This document shows positions 26,970-35,949 of a DNA stretch of 51,431 nucleotides, one piece after another. Origin of the DNA: Variovorax sp. KBW07 (GTDB lineage: Bacteria; Pseudomonadota; Gammaproteobacteria; Burkholderiales; Burkholderiaceae_C); contig NZ_QAJK01000163.1 in NCBI RefSeq assembly GCF_003852515.1, forward strand, positions 1 through 51,431, written 5' to 3'. The notes below the pieces were generated by a model. It was not told where the DNA came from and did no database searches. It saw nothing but the letters and a program-made list of their open reading frames with translations. The translations under genes and the position numbers were made by a program. Position 1 is the first letter of the stretch. Every line of letters starts with the position of its first letter.

Positions 26970-27674
26970 ATGAACCGACAGGCCTCTCCCACCTCCCCAG
27001 CCTCGCCGGCCGCCGGCGCGCAGACCCTGAACGACCGGGTGGCCGAGCGCATTCGCCAGAAGATCGTGAAGGGCGAGTTCTCGCCGGGGCAGCGGCTGTC
27101 CGAAGCCGCGCTGGCCGACAGCCTCGAAATTTCGCGCAACACCCTGCGCGAGGTGTTCCGCACGCTGACCAAGGAAGGGCTGCTCAAGCACGCGCCCAAC
27201 CGGGGCGTGTTCGTGGCGGTGCCGAGCATCGCGTCGATCATCGACATCTACCGGGTGCGGCGCCTCATCGAATGCCAGGCGCTGGCGCAGGCCTACCCGC
27301 GCCACCCCGCCAAGAAGCACATGCGCGATGCGGTCGAGATGGCGCTGAGGTGCCGCGACGCCGGCGACTGGCTGGGCGTGGGCACGGCCAACATGGAGTT
27401 CCACATGGCCATCGTGGAGCTGGCCGACAGCGAGCGGCTGAACATCCTGTTCGCCCACATCCTGGTCGAGCTGCGGCTGGCCTTCGGCCTGCTGAAAGAC
27501 CCGGAGTTCCTGCACGCGCCCTACGTGGACATGAACACCAAGCTGCTCGAGCTCATCGAGGCCGGCAAGTTCGCCGAGGGCGCGGTGGCGCTGAACGACT
27601 ACCTCATCCACTCGGAGCGCATCGTGCTCGCGGTCTACGCACGGCAGATGCCCGAAGGCGGCATCGACAACTAG
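26970..27674 (+). CDS. GntR-family regulator with FCD domain
   Basis: The 234-residue regulator has an N-terminal winged helix-turn-helix (about 18-85: LSEAALADSLEISRNTLREV, then FRTLTKEGLLKHAPNRGVFV). An all-helical FCD ligand domain (about 93-220) contains HMAIVELADSERLN. Such proteins respond to small organic acids. It is encoded divergently from the 5-oxoproline operon and probably controls it. 5-oxoproline or glutamate would be a sensible effector, but this is inferred. Confidence 0.92.
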   Translation: MNRQASPTSPASPAAGAQTLNDRVAERIRQKIVKGEFSPGQRLSEAALADSLEISRNTLREVFRTLTKEGLLKHAPNRGVFVAVPSIASIIDIYRVRRLIECQALAQAYPRHPAKKHMRDAVEMALRCRDAGDWLGVGTANMEFHMAIVELADSERLNILFAHILVELRLAFGLLKDPEFLHAPYVDMNTKLLELIEAGKFAEGAVALNDYLIHSERIVLAVYARQMPEGGIDN

Positions 27675-27692
27675 GCTCGCCCCCAGGCCGGG

Positions 27693-28172
27693 TCAGGCCG
27701 CTGCGTCCAGCTCCAGCTTCATGCCCTCGTGCGTGGCCTCGAAGCCAAGGCGCTCGTAGAAGCGGTGCGCGGCGGTGCGGCGCTTGTCGGTGGTGAGCTG
27801 CACCAGCCGGCAGCCCGCGGCACGGGCCAACTCGATGGCGAAGGCGAACATGCGCTCGCCGATGTCCTGCCCGCGGTGGGCCGACGCCACGCGCACGCCT
27901 TCTATCTGCGCCCGCAACGCACCCTGCCGGGCCAGCCCCGGAATGAACACGAGCTGCAGGCAGCCCACCACCTCCTGCCCCAGCACCGCGACCAGCACCT
28001 GGTTGCCGCCCTGCGCCTGCATCTGCCGCCAGGCGTTTTCGTAGATGGAAAGATCGGCCGCGTGTTCGCGCGATGCGCCCAGCACGTCGTCGGCCAGCAT
28101 GGCCGCGATGGCGGGCAGGTCCGCCAATGCGGCGGTGCGTAGGTGCAGGGGTGGGTTCGTCGTCGTCGTCAT
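27693..28172 (-). CDS. GNAT-family N-acetyltransferase
   Basis: This is a 159-residue acetyl-CoA-dependent acyltransferase fold. The acetyl-CoA loop VRVASAHRGQDIGERMFAFA lies near the middle, and HRFYERLGFEATHEGMKLEL near the end is the typical C-terminal strand. The substrate is unknown. I prefer the ATG at 28172, while one at 28187 is possible, and neither has a strong RBS. It converges with the GntR gene and is divergent from a LysE-type exporter. Confidence 0.85.
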   Translation of the reverse strand: MTTTTNPPLHLRTAALADLPAIAAMLADDVLGASREHAADLSIYENAWRQMQAQGGNQVLVAVLGQEVVGCLQLVFIPGLARQGALRAQIEGVRVASAHRGQDIGERMFAFAIELARAAGCRLVQLTTDKRRTAAHRFYERLGFEATHEGMKLELDAAA

Positions 28173-28244
28173 CGTCGTTGCTTGCATGCCTGGGTTGAAC
28201 TGAAATAATGACCGGCCCTGCAATGCCTTGCCGCCGGATGCGCC

Positions 28245-28877
28245 ATGACCCTGTCCGCCTACCTGCTGTTCCTGCCCGCCTGCTTCGCCATCAACATGGC
28301 GTTCGGCCCCAACAACCTGCTGTCGGTGACCAACGGGGCGCGCCACGGCGTGTCGCCGGCCGTCATCGCGGCCAGCGGGCGGCTCGTGGCCTTTGCCCTC
28401 ATGATCGCCATCGCGGGGCTGGGCATGGGCGCGGTGCTGGTGGCTTCGGAGCTGGCCTTCGACATCATCAAGTACATCGGCGCCGCGTACCTGGTGTGGA
28501 TCGGCGTGCGCCTGCTGCGCGCTCCGGCGCCCACGGCCGAAGTGCAGGCGCGCGATGCGTCGGCGCCGCCGTCGATGCGCGCGCTGGTGCGCCAGGAGTT
28601 CACCGTGGCGGCCGGCAACCCGAAAGCCATCCTGGTGTTCACCGCCTTCTTTCCGCAGTTCGTGGTGCCCGGCGCCTATGCGTCGAGCTACGTGCTGCTG
28701 GGCGTGACCTTCCTGGTGTTCGAGCTGGTCGCGATCGCGCTCTACGCGCTGCTCGGCGCGCGCATGCGCCGGCTGGCCAACGGCAGCCGCGCGATGCGCT
28801 GGTTCAACCGGATCAGCGGCAGCATGATGGTCGGCTTCGGGCTGATCCTGGCCTTCACGCGCCGGCCGGCGGCCTGA
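28245..28877 (+). CDS. LysE/RhtB-family amino acid exporter
   Basis: This is a 210-residue inner-membrane exporter with about six membrane helices. The N terminus MTLSAYLLFLPACFAINMAF is followed by GPNNLLSVTNGARHG, a LysE/RhtB family signature (PGPN-like). GNPKAILVFTAFFPQFV is the second conserved block. Substrates are amino acids such as homoserine, threonine or lysine, and the exact one cannot be told. It lies next to L-serine dehydratase, so a role in serine or threonine relief is possible. Confidence 0.9.
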   Translation: MTLSAYLLFLPACFAINMAFGPNNLLSVTNGARHGVSPAVIAASGRLVAFALMIAIAGLGMGAVLVASELAFDIIKYIGAAYLVWIGVRLLRAPAPTAEVQARDASAPPSMRALVRQEFTVAAGNPKAILVFTAFFPQFVVPGAYASSYVLLGVTFLVFELVAIALYALLGARMRRLANGSRAMRWFNRISGSMMVGFGLILAFTRRPAA

Positions 28878-28928
28878 GGCGCTTCAAGCCACGCGGGTGG
28901 CCATGGCACCCGGGCATCGCATCGGCGC

Positions 28929-30323
28929 CTAGCACTCGACGATGTTCACGGCCAGGCCGCCGCGCGAGGTTTCCTTGTACTTGGTCTTCATGTCCGCACC
29001 GGTCTGCATCATGGTGCGGATGACCTTGTCCAGCGAGACGAAGTGAGAGCCGTCGCCGCGCAAGGCCATGCGCGCGGCATTGATGGCCTTCACGGCCCCC
29101 ATCGCGTTGCGCTCGATGCACGGGATCTGCACCAGCCCGCTGATCGGGTCGCAGGTCATGCCCAGGTTGTGCTCCATGCCGATCTCGGCCGCATTCTCGA
29201 TCTGCCCGGGCGTGCCGCCCATCACCGCGGCGAACGCGCCCGCCGCCATCGAGCAGGCCACGCCGACTTCGCCCTGGCACCCCACCTCGGCACCCGAGAG
29301 CGAGCCGTTCTTCTTGTAGATGATGCCGATGGCCGCCGCAGTGAGCAGAAACTCCACCACCGCATCGTCGCCCGCGCCGGGAAAGAAGCGCTGGTGGTAG
29401 TGCAGCACCGCCGGAATCACGCCCGCCGCGCCGTTGGTGGGTGCGGTGACCACGCGCCCGCCGACCGCGTTTTCTTCGTTGACGGCAATCGCGTACAGGT
29501 TGACCCAGTCCATCGCCGCGAGCGGATCGGGCGCGGCGCCGGGCGTGTTGCCCTGGAGCTGCCGGAACAGGTCGGCCGCGCGCCGCCGCACCTGCATGCG
29601 ACCGGGCAAGGTGCCGGTGCTCGCGCAACCGCGCCGCACGGCGCCGGCCATGGTCTCCCACACGCGCAGCAGTTGCGCCCGCACTTCGGGCTGCGGGCGC
29701 CATTGCGTTTCGTTGTCCATCATCAGCGCGGCAATCGATTTGCCGTGCCCCTTGCATTGCGCCAGCAGGTCCGCGCCGGTTTCGAAGGCAAAGGGCAGCG
29801 CGGCGGGAGGCGGGCGCTGCACGCCCTCTTCGTTGCGCACGCCGGCACCTTCCGCGTCGACCACGAAGCCGCCGCCCACGGAAAAATAGTCGGCCTCGGC
29901 CAGCGGCAATCCCTGCGCGTCGAGCGCGATGAAGCGCATGCCGTTCGGGTGGTACGGCAGGCTCTTGCGCATGAAGAGCAGGTGCTCTTTTTCGTCGAAG
30001 GCCACGGCATGCACGCCGAGCAGGCGCAGGCGCCGCTCCTGGCGGATGGCCGCGACGGCGGGCTCGATGGCGTCGGGATCGATCAGGTCCGGCCGATGGC
30101 CTTCGAGCCCGAGCAGCACCGCGCGGTCCGTTCCATGGCCGCGGCCGGTGGCGCTGAGCGAGCCGTACAGCTGCGTCACCAGCGCGGTCACCTTGGGCAG
30201 CAGGCCTTGCGATTGCAGCAGGCAGGCGAACTGCCGGGCCGCGATCATCGGCCCGACCGTGTGCGAGCTCGACGGCCCGATGCCGATCTTGAAAAGATCG
30301 AAGGCGCTGACGGGCGTGGACAT
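28929..30323 (-). CDS. sdaA: L-serine ammonia-lyase (iron-sulfur, single chain)
   Basis: The enzyme converts L-serine to pyruvate and ammonia using a 4Fe-4S cluster. The 464-residue protein begins [20 protein letters not shown], the SdaA N terminus with the SSSHT motif. The cluster cysteines are recognisable in [25 protein letters not shown] and the end segment. A GTG at 30359 would overlap the stop of the solute-binding protein gene (GTGA) and would couple the two genes. I chose the ATG at 30323, which has a GGGAC-like RBS. It appears to be the last gene of the ABC transporter operon. Confidence 0.93.
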   Translation of the reverse strand: MSTPVSAFDLFKIGIGPSSSHTVGPMIAARQFACLLQSQGLLPKVTALVTQLYGSLSATGRGHGTDRAVLLGLEGHRPDLIDPDAIEPAVAAIRQERRLRLLGVHAVAFDEKEHLLFMRKSLPYHPNGMRFIALDAQGLPLAEADYFSVGGGFVVDAEGAGVRNEEGVQRPPPAALPFAFETGADLLAQCKGHGKSIAALMMDNETQWRPQPEVRAQLLRVWETMAGAVRRGCASTGTLPGRMQVRRRAADLFRQLQGNTPGAAPDPLAAMDWVNLYAIAVNEENAVGGRVVTAPTNGAAGVIPAVLHYHQRFFPGAGDDAVVEFLLTAAAIGIIYKKNGSLSGAEVGCQGEVGVACSMAAGAFAAVMGGTPGQIENAAEIGMEHNLGMTCDPISGLVQIPCIERNAMGAVKAINAARMALRGDGSHFVSLDKVIRTMMQTGADMKTKYKETSRGGLAVNIVEC

Positions 30324-30355
30324 CGACCGTCCCGACTGTGCCTTCGTGACGTCGC

Positions 30356-31336
30356 TCACCGCGCCTTCACCGCCAGGTTCCACAGGGCCACGAGCTGTTC
30401 GTACTCGGCCGAGGCCGCTTCCTGGTCGAGCGGGAAGATCTTGATGGCGCTCAGGTCAGGCAGCGAGGTGAGCTTGGACACGGCGATGTCGCTGCGCACC
30501 GGACGGCGGAAGTTCTTCACCAGCAGCTCCTGCTGCGTTTCCTTGCTCAGCAGGCCGTTGTACAGCGCGACGGCGGCGTCCATGTTCTTCGCGCCCTTCA
30601 CGATGAACATGCCTTCGGGCGCCAGGTAGCTGCCCTCGGTGGGGTAGACCAGCTTGATCTCTTTCTGCCCGCCCGCCACGTACTCCTGCGCCGCGTACTC
30701 GATGGTCAGACCCACCGGATATTCGCCGGCGGCCACGCCCTTGTAGGTGCTGCCCGAAGACGCGGTAATGACCGCATTGGCCGCCAGCTTGGCCAGGCCG
30801 TCGCGGCCGAACTGCTTGAGCAGGCCGTACACCAGCATATAGGCCGTGGCACTCTTGCTCGGATCGGTGATGGCGAACTTGCCCTTCCACTCGGGGCGCA
30901 TCAGGTCCGACCACGTCTTGGGCGCGGCCATGCCCTTGAGCTGGCGCTCGTTGACCATCATCACCATCACGTGCACGTTGGTGCCCACCCACAGGTCGTT
31001 CGGTCCGCGGAAGGCGGCGGGCACGGCCGCCAGGTCGGGCGACTTGTAGGGCGCCATCTGGTCCTTGTAGGCGCCCAGCGTGCCGAAGCCGCCGCTCCAC
31101 AGCACGTCGCCGCGCGGGCTCTTGGCTTCGGCCTGGATGCGCTTCATCAGCGTGCCGGTGCCGCCCGTGACCTGCTGCACCGTGAGCCCGGGCGCCTTCT
31201 TCTTGACCACCGCCAGCGCGGTCTCGACGGTTTCCGTGTTGTTGGACGAATAGAGCACCACCGTCTGCGCGCCGGCAACGCCCGCCATGAGGGCCAGGGT
31301 CGCGGCCGCGTATTTCGCCAGGGACTTGAAGGACAT
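30356..31336 (-). CDS. ABC transporter periplasmic solute-binding protein (FbpA/AEP-type)
   Basis: The 326-residue protein begins with a signal peptide ([23 protein letters not shown] cleavage). It then reads [20 protein letters not shown], the start of an iron(III)- or phosphonate-type binding protein. [20 protein letters not shown] is part of the C-lobe. The family binds Fe(III), thiamine or phosphorylated compounds, and the ligand cannot be assigned with confidence. It is encoded with a fused permease and an ATPase upstream, and sdaA follows. Confidence 0.9.
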   Translation of the reverse strand: MSFKSLAKYAAATLALMAGVAGAQTVVLYSSNNTETVETALAVVKKKAPGLTVQQVTGGTGTLMKRIQAEAKSPRGDVLWSGGFGTLGAYKDQMAPYKSPDLAAVPAAFRGPNDLWVGTNVHVMVMMVNERQLKGMAAPKTWSDLMRPEWKGKFAITDPSKSATAYMLVYGLLKQFGRDGLAKLAANAVITASSGSTYKGVAAGEYPVGLTIEYAAQEYVAGGQKEIKLVYPTEGSYLAPEGMFIVKGAKNMDAAVALYNGLLSKETQQELLVKNFRRPVRSDIAVSKLTSLPDLSAIKIFPLDQEAASAEYEQLVALWNLAVKAR

Positions 31337-31360
31337 GAAAACCTCGCAGGTTGAAGTTGG

Positions 31361-33016
31361 TTATTTGCTGGAGAAGAGATTGATGCGGAACACCTTGATC
31401 GACACGACGATGGGCAGCAGGATCACGCTGACCAGCGCCGCGCCGTAGGCCGATGCAAGCCCCAGGCGGCCGCCGTCGACCTGGCGGAAGATGGCGATGG
31501 GCATGGTTTCCAGCCCGCCCGTGTACACCACGATGGACGCGGACAGCTCCGAGATGGTGGTCACCCACATCAGGATGGCGGCCGAGATGATCGAGGCCTT
31601 CATGGCCGGCAGCAGCACCTTGAAGAAGGTCTTCAGCGGCGACACGCCCAGGCTGATCGACGCCTCCTCGATGGAGTCCGAGATGTTGAACAGCGTCGAC
31701 GACGCGTTGCGCACCGCAAAGGGCAGGCGTCGCACCGTGTAGCACAGCACCATGATTCCCGACGTGCCCGCCAGCACCAGCCAGCCGGTGTTGAAGGTCT
31801 GCACCAGCGCAATGCCCAGCACCGTGCCCGAGATGGTGAGCGGCAGCACCACGATGTAGTCGAGCAGTTGCGTGAAGGGGTTGCGCTTCTTGATCGTCAG
31901 GTAGCTCACCAGCACCGCGAAGGCCACGCCCACCACGGTGGCCATCGAGGCGAACTTCAATGAATTGAAGATCGGCTCGGGCGCGCCGCGCAGCGCGCGC
32001 TCCAGGCTCGACAGCGACCACTGGCCCCAGCGCATCACGGGCCCGCTGGTCTCGGTGAAGGCGCCCACGAAGACGATCAGCAGCGGCAGCATCGACAGCA
32101 CGATGATCACGCCCACGCTGAGCGTGTAGAGCACCGCCGCGCCCGAGCGCACGCGCACCACGGCTGGCGCGCGGCCCTGCGTCATCGTGTAGATCTTGCG
32201 TTCGACCACACGCTTCTGAAAGAACAGCACGATGGCCACGATGCCGATGGACACCACCGACATCGCGCTTTGCAGCGTCGGGCTGCCGCCCATCTCGCCG
32301 ACGAAGGCGTTGTACGTCATGACCGACAGCAGCGGCACGCTGTTGCCCAGCACCACCGACAGCGCGAAGTTGCCCACCACCAGCGTGAACACCACCAGCG
32401 CATTGACCAGCACCGCGGGCAGGATCACCGGCACCAGCACGCGCAGCTTGGTGACCAGCGGCGAAGTGCCCAGGCTCAGGCCGGCTTCTTCGAGCTGGCC
32501 GTCGAAGCCGCGCAACGCGGCCAGCACACCCAGGTAGATGTAGGTGTAGTAGACCAAGGTCATGGAAAAGACCATGCCCGTCCAGCCGTAGAAGGTCGGC
32601 AGCTCGATGCCCACGCCCGCCAGCAGGTTGGTCACCAGCCCGTTGTTGCCGAGCAGCAGCAGCCACGACTGGCCGACGATGATCTCGGGGATCACGATGG
32701 TCATGATCGGCAGCACCGCCACCAGGTTCTTCAGCGGAAAGTCGTAGCGCGCCACCATGTAGGCGAAGGGCACGCCCACGGCCACCGTGCAGGCCGTGAC
32801 CGCCACGCCGAGCACCAGCGTGTTGCGAAACGCCAGCAGGTATTCACTGTCGCGCAGCAGCGTGATGAAGCCCGACAGCGAGAACGCGCCCGACTCGTCG
32901 CGCACGCTGTTGACGAACAGCGTGCCCAATGGATAGAACACGAAGAACAGGAGCAGCACAAGGCTGAGCAGGGTCAAAAAACCCCAGGGCCACCAGTTGA
33001 TTTTCATGGCGCGCAT
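31361..33016 (-). CDS. ABC transporter permease, two-module (FbpB-type)
   Basis: The 551-residue inner-membrane protein consists of two copies of the binding-protein-dependent permease fold, each with about six helices, as in FbpB/AfuB. EAA loops are present in both halves (EEAGLSLGTSPLVTKLRVLV and EEASISLGVSPLKTFFKVLL). It begins at MRAMKINWWPWGF, and an alternative ATG is nine bases later. It lies 7 bp after the ATPase gene and 24 bp before the binding protein gene. Confidence 0.92.
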   Translation of the reverse strand: MRAMKINWWPWGFLTLLSLVLLLFFVFYPLGTLFVNSVRDESGAFSLSGFITLLRDSEYLLAFRNTLVLGVAVTACTVAVGVPFAYMVARYDFPLKNLVAVLPIMTIVIPEIIVGQSWLLLLGNNGLVTNLLAGVGIELPTFYGWTGMVFSMTLVYYTYIYLGVLAALRGFDGQLEEAGLSLGTSPLVTKLRVLVPVILPAVLVNALVVFTLVVGNFALSVVLGNSVPLLSVMTYNAFVGEMGGSPTLQSAMSVVSIGIVAIVLFFQKRVVERKIYTMTQGRAPAVVRVRSGAAVLYTLSVGVIIVLSMLPLLIVFVGAFTETSGPVMRWGQWSLSSLERALRGAPEPIFNSLKFASMATVVGVAFAVLVSYLTIKKRNPFTQLLDYIVVLPLTISGTVLGIALVQTFNTGWLVLAGTSGIMVLCYTVRRLPFAVRNASSTLFNISDSIEEASISLGVSPLKTFFKVLLPAMKASIISAAILMWVTTISELSASIVVYTGGLETMPIAIFRQVDGGRLGLASAYGAALVSVILLPIVVSIKVFRINLFSSK

Positions 33017-33023
33017 GTCCTGC

Positions 33024-34118
33024 TCAGGCGCCGACGATGCGGCTGTCGGCGGGCACCAGCACTTGCACCGCGTCGCCGGCCTGGAAGTCGGCCACCATGT
33101 TGCCGGCATGCAGCTCGACACGGATCTCGGAGTTGTCGTGCAGCCGGATGCGGTAGGCGGTCTTGAAGCCCAGGTACTGGCGCCTCAGCACTTCGCCCGC
33201 GATGGCGTTCGGCACATGCGGCGCCGGCGCCATCAACGACAACGCCTCGGGGCGCGCAATGAGAATGCCCTGCGCGCCCAGCGTGGCGCTGCCCTGCATG
33301 CCGTCGAGCTGCTGGCCGCACAGCTGGTAGCGCACATGCGGCGGAGCACCGCCGGCGGACCCGGCCGGCGCGGTGCCCACGCGTTCGGCCGGCACCGGGA
33401 TCACGTTGGCCGAGCCGATGAAGTCGGCCACGTAGGCATTGACCGGCGTGCCGTACAGCTCTTCGGGCGTGCCCAGCTGCGCGATGCTGCCGCGGTCCAT
33501 GATGGCGATGCGGTCCGACATGGCCAGTGCTTCTTCCTGGTCGTGCGTGACGAACACGGTGGTAATGCCGGCCTCGCGCACCAGGTCGAGAATCACGTCT
33601 CGCATCTGCAGGCGCATCTTGGCGTCGAGGTTCGACAGCGGCTCGTCCATCAGCAGCACGCGCGGGCGAATCACCAGCGCGCGGGCCAGCGCCACGCGCT
33701 GCCGCTGGCCGCCGCTCATCTGCGCCGGGTAGCGGTCGGCCAGCGCCAGCAGGCTCACCTTGTCCAGCGCCTCGTTGACGCGCCGGGCAATTTCGGCCTT
33801 GGGCACCTTGCGCGCGCGCAGCCCGTAGGCCACGTTGTCGAAGGCCGTCTTGTCGGGGAACAGCGCGTAGTCCTGGAACACCATGCCGATGTCGCGGTGG
33901 TGCGTGGATACGCGCGTCACGTCGTCCTTGTCGAAAAGAATGCGGCCGCCGTCGGGATCGTTGAAGCCGGCAATGCAGCGCAGCAGCGTGGTCTTGCCGC
34001 AGCCGCTGGGGCCCAGCAGGGTATAGAAGGCGCCATCGGGCACATGCAGCGACAGGTTCTGCAGCACCGTCTGGTTGGCGAACTGCTTCACGACGTTGTC
34101 GATGGTGATGGAAGCCAT
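33024..34118 (-). CDS. ABC transporter ATP-binding protein (FbpC-type)
   Basis: The 364-residue ATPase energises the adjacent importer. Walker A is GPSGCGKTT at about 36-44, the signature MSGGQRQR at 134-141 and Walker B LLMDEP at 155-160. The H-loop is VTHDQ with His192. A C-terminal TOBE-like regulatory domain (about 285-360) follows. The first gene of the ABC-sdaA operon, it is divergent from a GcvA-like LysR gene. Confidence 0.94.
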   Translation of the reverse strand: MASITIDNVVKQFANQTVLQNLSLHVPDGAFYTLLGPSGCGKTTLLRCIAGFNDPDGGRILFDKDDVTRVSTHHRDIGMVFQDYALFPDKTAFDNVAYGLRARKVPKAEIARRVNEALDKVSLLALADRYPAQMSGGQRQRVALARALVIRPRVLLMDEPLSNLDAKMRLQMRDVILDLVREAGITTVFVTHDQEEALAMSDRIAIMDRGSIAQLGTPEELYGTPVNAYVADFIGSANVIPVPAERVGTAPAGSAGGAPPHVRYQLCGQQLDGMQGSATLGAQGILIARPEALSLMAPAPHVPNAIAGEVLRRQYLGFKTAYRIRLHDNSEIRVELHAGNMVADFQAGDAVQVLVPADSRIVGA

Positions 34119-34321
34119 GTCTCTTGTTCAGGGTGGAAAGAAGAAGCGCGATGCTAGGTGCGGCCCCCGCGTGCCACCAGCCGTTTTTTTTAAGGCTGCC
34201 TGTTAGTTTTTCTGCAGGCTTCCCGGTCTACGATGCCCGCCGGCCTCCCGAACGAAGGCGGCAAGCAACCGAACACATAAAAACGCATGAGGAAGACAAG
34301 CCTGTTCGCCAAGGTACGCAT
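34119..34321. promoter_or_regulatory. Divergent control region: ABC-sdaA operon / LysR-serB
   Basis: This 203-bp region has no gene. A dyad GCCTG-N12-CAGGC (34198-34219) with an AT-rich centre resembles a LysR-type site. Next to it, CAGCC-N11-GGCTG (34178-34198) contains a run of eight T. The LysR gene begins at GTG 34322 with AAGG seven bases upstream. No clear -10/-35 pair was found on either strand. Confidence 0.5.
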
Positions 34322-35227
34322 GTGGTGACCCGACGCCTCCCCCCTTTGAAAGCGCTGCGCGCCTTCGAAGCGGCGGCGCGCCATGCCAACTTCACCGCGG
34401 CCGCCGACGAACTCAGCATCACCCACAGCGCAGTCAGCCAGCAGATCCGCCTGCTGGAGGACTACCTGGGGCAGCCGCTCTTTGCGCGCGAGGCGCGCGG
34501 CGCGACGCTGCTGCCGCATGCGCGCGACTACTTCGCCGAAGTGCAGGCCAGCCTGGACCGCATCGCCAGCGCCACGGCGGCGCTGAAGTCGCCCAACCAG
34601 CGCACCAGCCTGCGGGTGTGCACCACGCCTTCGCTGGCCATGAAGTGGCTCATTCCGCGGCTGGCCGGGTTCCAGGCGCTCGCGCCGCTGGCCGACGTGC
34701 AGCTGTCGACGCTGGGCCGGCAGTTCTTCGGCCAGGCCGAGGCCAGCAGCGACGTGCTGGTGCGCCGCATGCCCATGCAGCGCCCCGACCACACCTGCGT
34801 GCGCTGCCTGGACGACCACCTGGTGGCCGTGGCGTCGCCGCGCTTCATCGAGCGCCATCGCATTGCCAGCATTGCCGACTGCCTGGGGCACCCGCTGCTG
34901 CAGGCCACCGGCGGGCTGGAGAACTGGCCGCGCTGGTTCGAGCTGGCCGGCGTGCGCGTGCCGCCCCAGTTGCCGGGCCCCGTGTTCGACCACCAGTTTC
35001 TCTGCATGCAGGCCGCCATGAACGACCTGGGCCTGGCCCTGGCGCCCTGGTGCCTGCTCGAAGAAGACATCCGCGCCGACCGGCTGCGCCTTGTGTTCCC
35101 CGAGCCCCGCCTGACGGCCTCGGGCGTGTACGCGCTGTACCGCACCGAAGGCCCGGTGGCCGCGCTGGCGCGGCAGTTCGTCGACTGGCTCGGCACGCAG
35201 CACTGGACCGCGGGAAGCAACCCATGA
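34322..35227 (+). CDS. GcvA-like LysR-family regulator
   Basis: The 301-residue protein has the GcvA-type N terminus RRLPPLKALRAFEAAARHAN followed by FTAAADELSITHSAVSQQIR, the helix-turn-helix. The effector domain contains RVCTTPSLAMKWLIPRLAGF, common to GcvA-like proteins. The GTG start at 34322 with an AAGG RBS is preferred over a distant upstream start. GcvA itself regulates glycine cleavage, and here the neighbours are serB (ATGA overlap) and, divergently, a transporter and serine dehydratase, so a serine- or glycine-related signal is plausible. Confidence 0.9.
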   Translation: MVTRRLPPLKALRAFEAAARHANFTAAADELSITHSAVSQQIRLLEDYLGQPLFAREARGATLLPHARDYFAEVQASLDRIASATAALKSPNQRTSLRVCTTPSLAMKWLIPRLAGFQALAPLADVQLSTLGRQFFGQAEASSDVLVRRMPMQRPDHTCVRCLDDHLVAVASPRFIERHRIASIADCLGHPLLQATGGLENWPRWFELAGVRVPPQLPGPVFDHQFLCMQAAMNDLGLALAPWCLLEEDIRADRLRLVFPEPRLTASGVYALYRTEGPVAALARQFVDWLGTQHWTAGSNP

Positions 35228-35943
35228 ACCACACACCCGGGCACCGCCCACCCACCTTGCGGCTTTCGGATTTCCGGCTGATCGCCTTCGACATGGACTC
35301 GACGCTGATCGACATCGAGACGGTCGACGAAATCGCCGACATCGCGGGCTGCGGCCCCGAGGTCGCGGCCATCACCGACGCCACGATGCGCGGCGAGATC
35401 GCCGACTACAAGGAAAGCCTGCGCCGGCGCGTGGCCCTGTTGCGCGGCGTGCCGCTGTCCGCGCTGCAGGCCGTGTACGACCAGCGCCTGCACCTGAACC
35501 CCGGCGCCGAAACGCTGATCGACGCCTGCAAGCGCGCCGGCTTGCGGGTCGTGCTGCTGAGCGGCGGCTTCACGTTCTTCACCGACCGCCTGCGGGACAG
35601 GTTGAAGCTGGACGACACCCGCTCCAACGTGCTCGAAATCGAAGACGGCCGCCTGACCGGGCGCATGCTGGCCCAGCCATGGGGCGACATCTGCGACGGC
35701 GATGCCAAGAAAGACAAGCTGCTCGAATGCTGCCGCGCGATGGACATTTCGCCGGCCCAGGCGATTGCCGTGGGCGACGGTGCCAACGACCTGCCGATGA
35801 TGCGGGCGGCCGGGCTGTCGGTGGCCTACCACGCCAAGCCCAGGGTGCGCGAGGAAGCCATGGTGGCCATCGACGAAGGCGGGCTCGACCGGTTGCTCGA
35901 CCTGCTCGACGGCTTGCCCGCCGGCCCGCGCACCGGCGCCTGA
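35224..35943 (+). CDS. serB: Phosphoserine phosphatase
   Basis: SerB removes phosphate from L-phosphoserine, the final step of serine biosynthesis. This HAD-superfamily protein of 239 residues has motif I FDMDSTLID with Asp23 and Asp25. Motif II is LSGGF with Ser113, Lys163 or Lys165 lies in AKKDK, and motif III GDGANDLP has Asp185 and Asp189. It lacks the N-terminal ACT-like region of the E. coli enzyme (322 aa). It overlaps the LysR gene by ATGA, so the two are translationally linked. It converges with recG, 6 bp away. Confidence 0.94.
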   Translation: MNHTPGHRPPTLRLSDFRLIAFDMDSTLIDIETVDEIADIAGCGPEVAAITDATMRGEIADYKESLRRRVALLRGVPLSALQAVYDQRLHLNPGAETLIDACKRAGLRVVLLSGGFTFFTDRLRDRLKLDDTRSNVLEIEDGRLTGRMLAQPWGDICDGDAKKDKLLECCRAMDISPAQAIAVGDGANDLPMMRAAGLSVAYHAKPRVREEAMVAIDEGGLDRLLDLLDGLPAGPRTGA

Positions 35944-35949
35944 ACCCGC

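Noticed and set aside
34124-34321. 66-codon extension of the LysR regulator
   Set aside because: It is unlike the family N terminus and would run through the operator region. The GTG at 34322 has an RBS.
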